From JANXVY01 sp040080145 (GTDB lineage: Bacteria; Pseudomonadota; Alphaproteobacteria; Rhizobiales; Hyphomicrobiaceae): a stretch of DNA of 59,148 nt. Below the pieces are notes generated by a model. The model ran no database searches and was not told the origin of the DNA. It worked only from the letters and a program-made list of their open reading frames with translations. A program made the position numbers and the translations under genes. Below are positions 58,547-59,148 of the stretch, one piece after another (positions within the stretch are counted from its first letter, which is position 1; the number at the start of each line of letters is the position of its first letter). The stretch is from assembly GCA_040080145.1 (NCBI GenBank), contig JBEBJA010000057.1, positions 1-59,148 of the forward strand. Reading direction: 5' to 3'.

Positions 58547-59148
58547 GTGCTGATCGCAAGAGCTGGAGCGAGGCGGAGCTGATCGCGTTCTCGCGGGAGC
58601 GGATCGAACGCGGGTCGAAGAGTTTTGCGGGTGCGGCGCGGTTGTTTTCGCCGGAGGTTCGGGCGTCCGCGTACATGCTGTATGCGTGGTGCCGGCATTG
58701 CGACGACGCGATCGACGGGCAGGAGCTGGGGTTCAATTCGGCGGGCGCTGCAGGGGTGGCGAGTGCTGCGACGCTGGCGGCGTTGCGGAAGAATACGATT
58801 GCCGCGATCGAGGGCGGCGCCTCCGAGCCGATCTTTCTGGCGTTGCAGACGGTGGCCGCCAAGCATCAGATCCCGGCGGTCTATCCGCTCGATCTGATCG
58901 AAGGGATGGCGATGGACGTGCGCGGGCAGGAGTACCGGGCGCTTCAGGATACGCTGACGTATTCCTATCATGTGGCGGGGTGCGTCGGCGTGATGATGGC
59001 GATGATCATGGGGGTGCGGGATCCGGCGACGCTGCAGCGGGCATGCGATTTAGGACTGGCGTTTCAGTTGACCAACATTGCGCGGGATGTGGCGGCGGAC
59101 GCGAGCGTGGGGCGGGTGTATCTGCCGGGCGATTGGCTGGCTGAGGCG
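58543..59148 (+). CDS. crtB: Phytoene synthase, cut by the window end
   Basis: The first 202 residues of an enzyme joining two GGPP molecules to phytoene. It has SFAGAARLFSPEVRASAYML, YAWCRHCDDAIDGQ (first Asp motif), YHVAGCVGVMMAMIMG and LGLAFQLTNIARDVAADASV (second Asp motif). The family length is about 300-340, so roughly a third is missing to the right. It overlaps crtY by 4 bases. Confidence 0.95.
   Translation, partial: MSADRKSWSEAELIAFSRERIERGSKSFAGAARLFSPEVRASAYMLYAWCRHCDDAIDGQELGFNSAGAAGVASAATLAALRKNTIAAIEGGASEPIFLALQTVAAKHQIPAVYPLDLIEGMAMDVRGQEYRALQDTLTYSYHVAGCVGVMMAMIMGVRDPATLQRACDLGLAFQLTNIARDVAADASVGRVYLPGDWLAEA

Overview
The window reads as chromosomal DNA from a GC-rich alphaproteobacterium, most likely Hyphomicrobiales (inferred from gene content and order, not from a database search). 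Support: glyA-nrdR-ribD-ribE-ribBA-ribH-nusB-thiL run in the usual alphaproteobacterial order; 5-aminolevulinate synthase (C4 haem route) is present; so are an LdtR-type MarR regulator beside an L,D-transpeptidase, a BA14K protein, an NDUFA12 homologue next to a DUF2155 protein, DUF2093 beside xseA, and a class II (B12-dependent) ribonucleotide reductase. No plasmid, phage or full insertion-sequence genes are visible.

Layout. 1-7.4 kb (minus strand): a methyltransferase/ATP-grasp fusion, a decayed toxin-antitoxin pair, rsmB, a MAPEG membrane protein, guaB and a dual-specificity-type phosphatase. 7.6-12.7 kb: lipid A/Kdo genes (a DUF374-WaaA fusion overlapping lpxK), then convergent DUF2093 and xseA. 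12.8-15 kb: two small secreted proteins, a GIY-YIG protein and a cluster of palindromic repeats. 15-19.4 kb: nrdJ with a long upstream region. 19.4-28.1 kb: a mix including NDUFA12, DUF2155, BA14K, a triple-YbjQ protein, hemB, msrB, an extensin-like protein and a 3-hydroxyisobutyryl-CoA hydrolase-like enzyme. 28.4-35.2 kb: ldtR, an L,D-transpeptidase, hemA, glyA and a glutathione transferase. 35.3-41.1 kb: nrdR, the riboflavin genes, nusB and thiL. 41.5-45.2 kb: a second L,D-transpeptidase, a secreted protein, a PilZ protein and tRNA-Asn. 45.3-48.9 kb and 56.2-59.1 kb: carotenoid genes crtI, fni, crtW, crtE, crtY and crtB (cut by the window end). Between them lie a cobalamin riboswitch and its TonB receptor, cytochrome b561 with two YceI proteins, a histone-deacetylase-like enzyme and an EF-hand lipoprotein.

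Functional links. GGPP (CrtE) to phytoene (CrtB) to lycopene (CrtI) to beta-carotene (CrtY) to ketocarotenoid (CrtW) is complete, with a type 2 IPP isomerase supplying precursor. The B12 receptor under riboswitch control fits a cell whose ribonucleotide reductase needs B12; NrdR, the likely nrdJ repressor, is also here. The riboflavin route is complete except that the GTP cyclohydrolase II half of RibBA has lost its zinc cysteines.

The most unusual material is outside core metabolism: at least five families of short palindromic repeats, some reaching into coding sequence; a GIY-YIG gene bracketed by one family; two MITE-like elements; a toxin gene stopped by one amber codon; and the methyltransferase/ATP-grasp fusion. 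I found no CRISPR array, recognisable defence island, or clearly new multi-gene system. Start sites were chosen from Shine-Dalgarno spacing and family alignment by eye.
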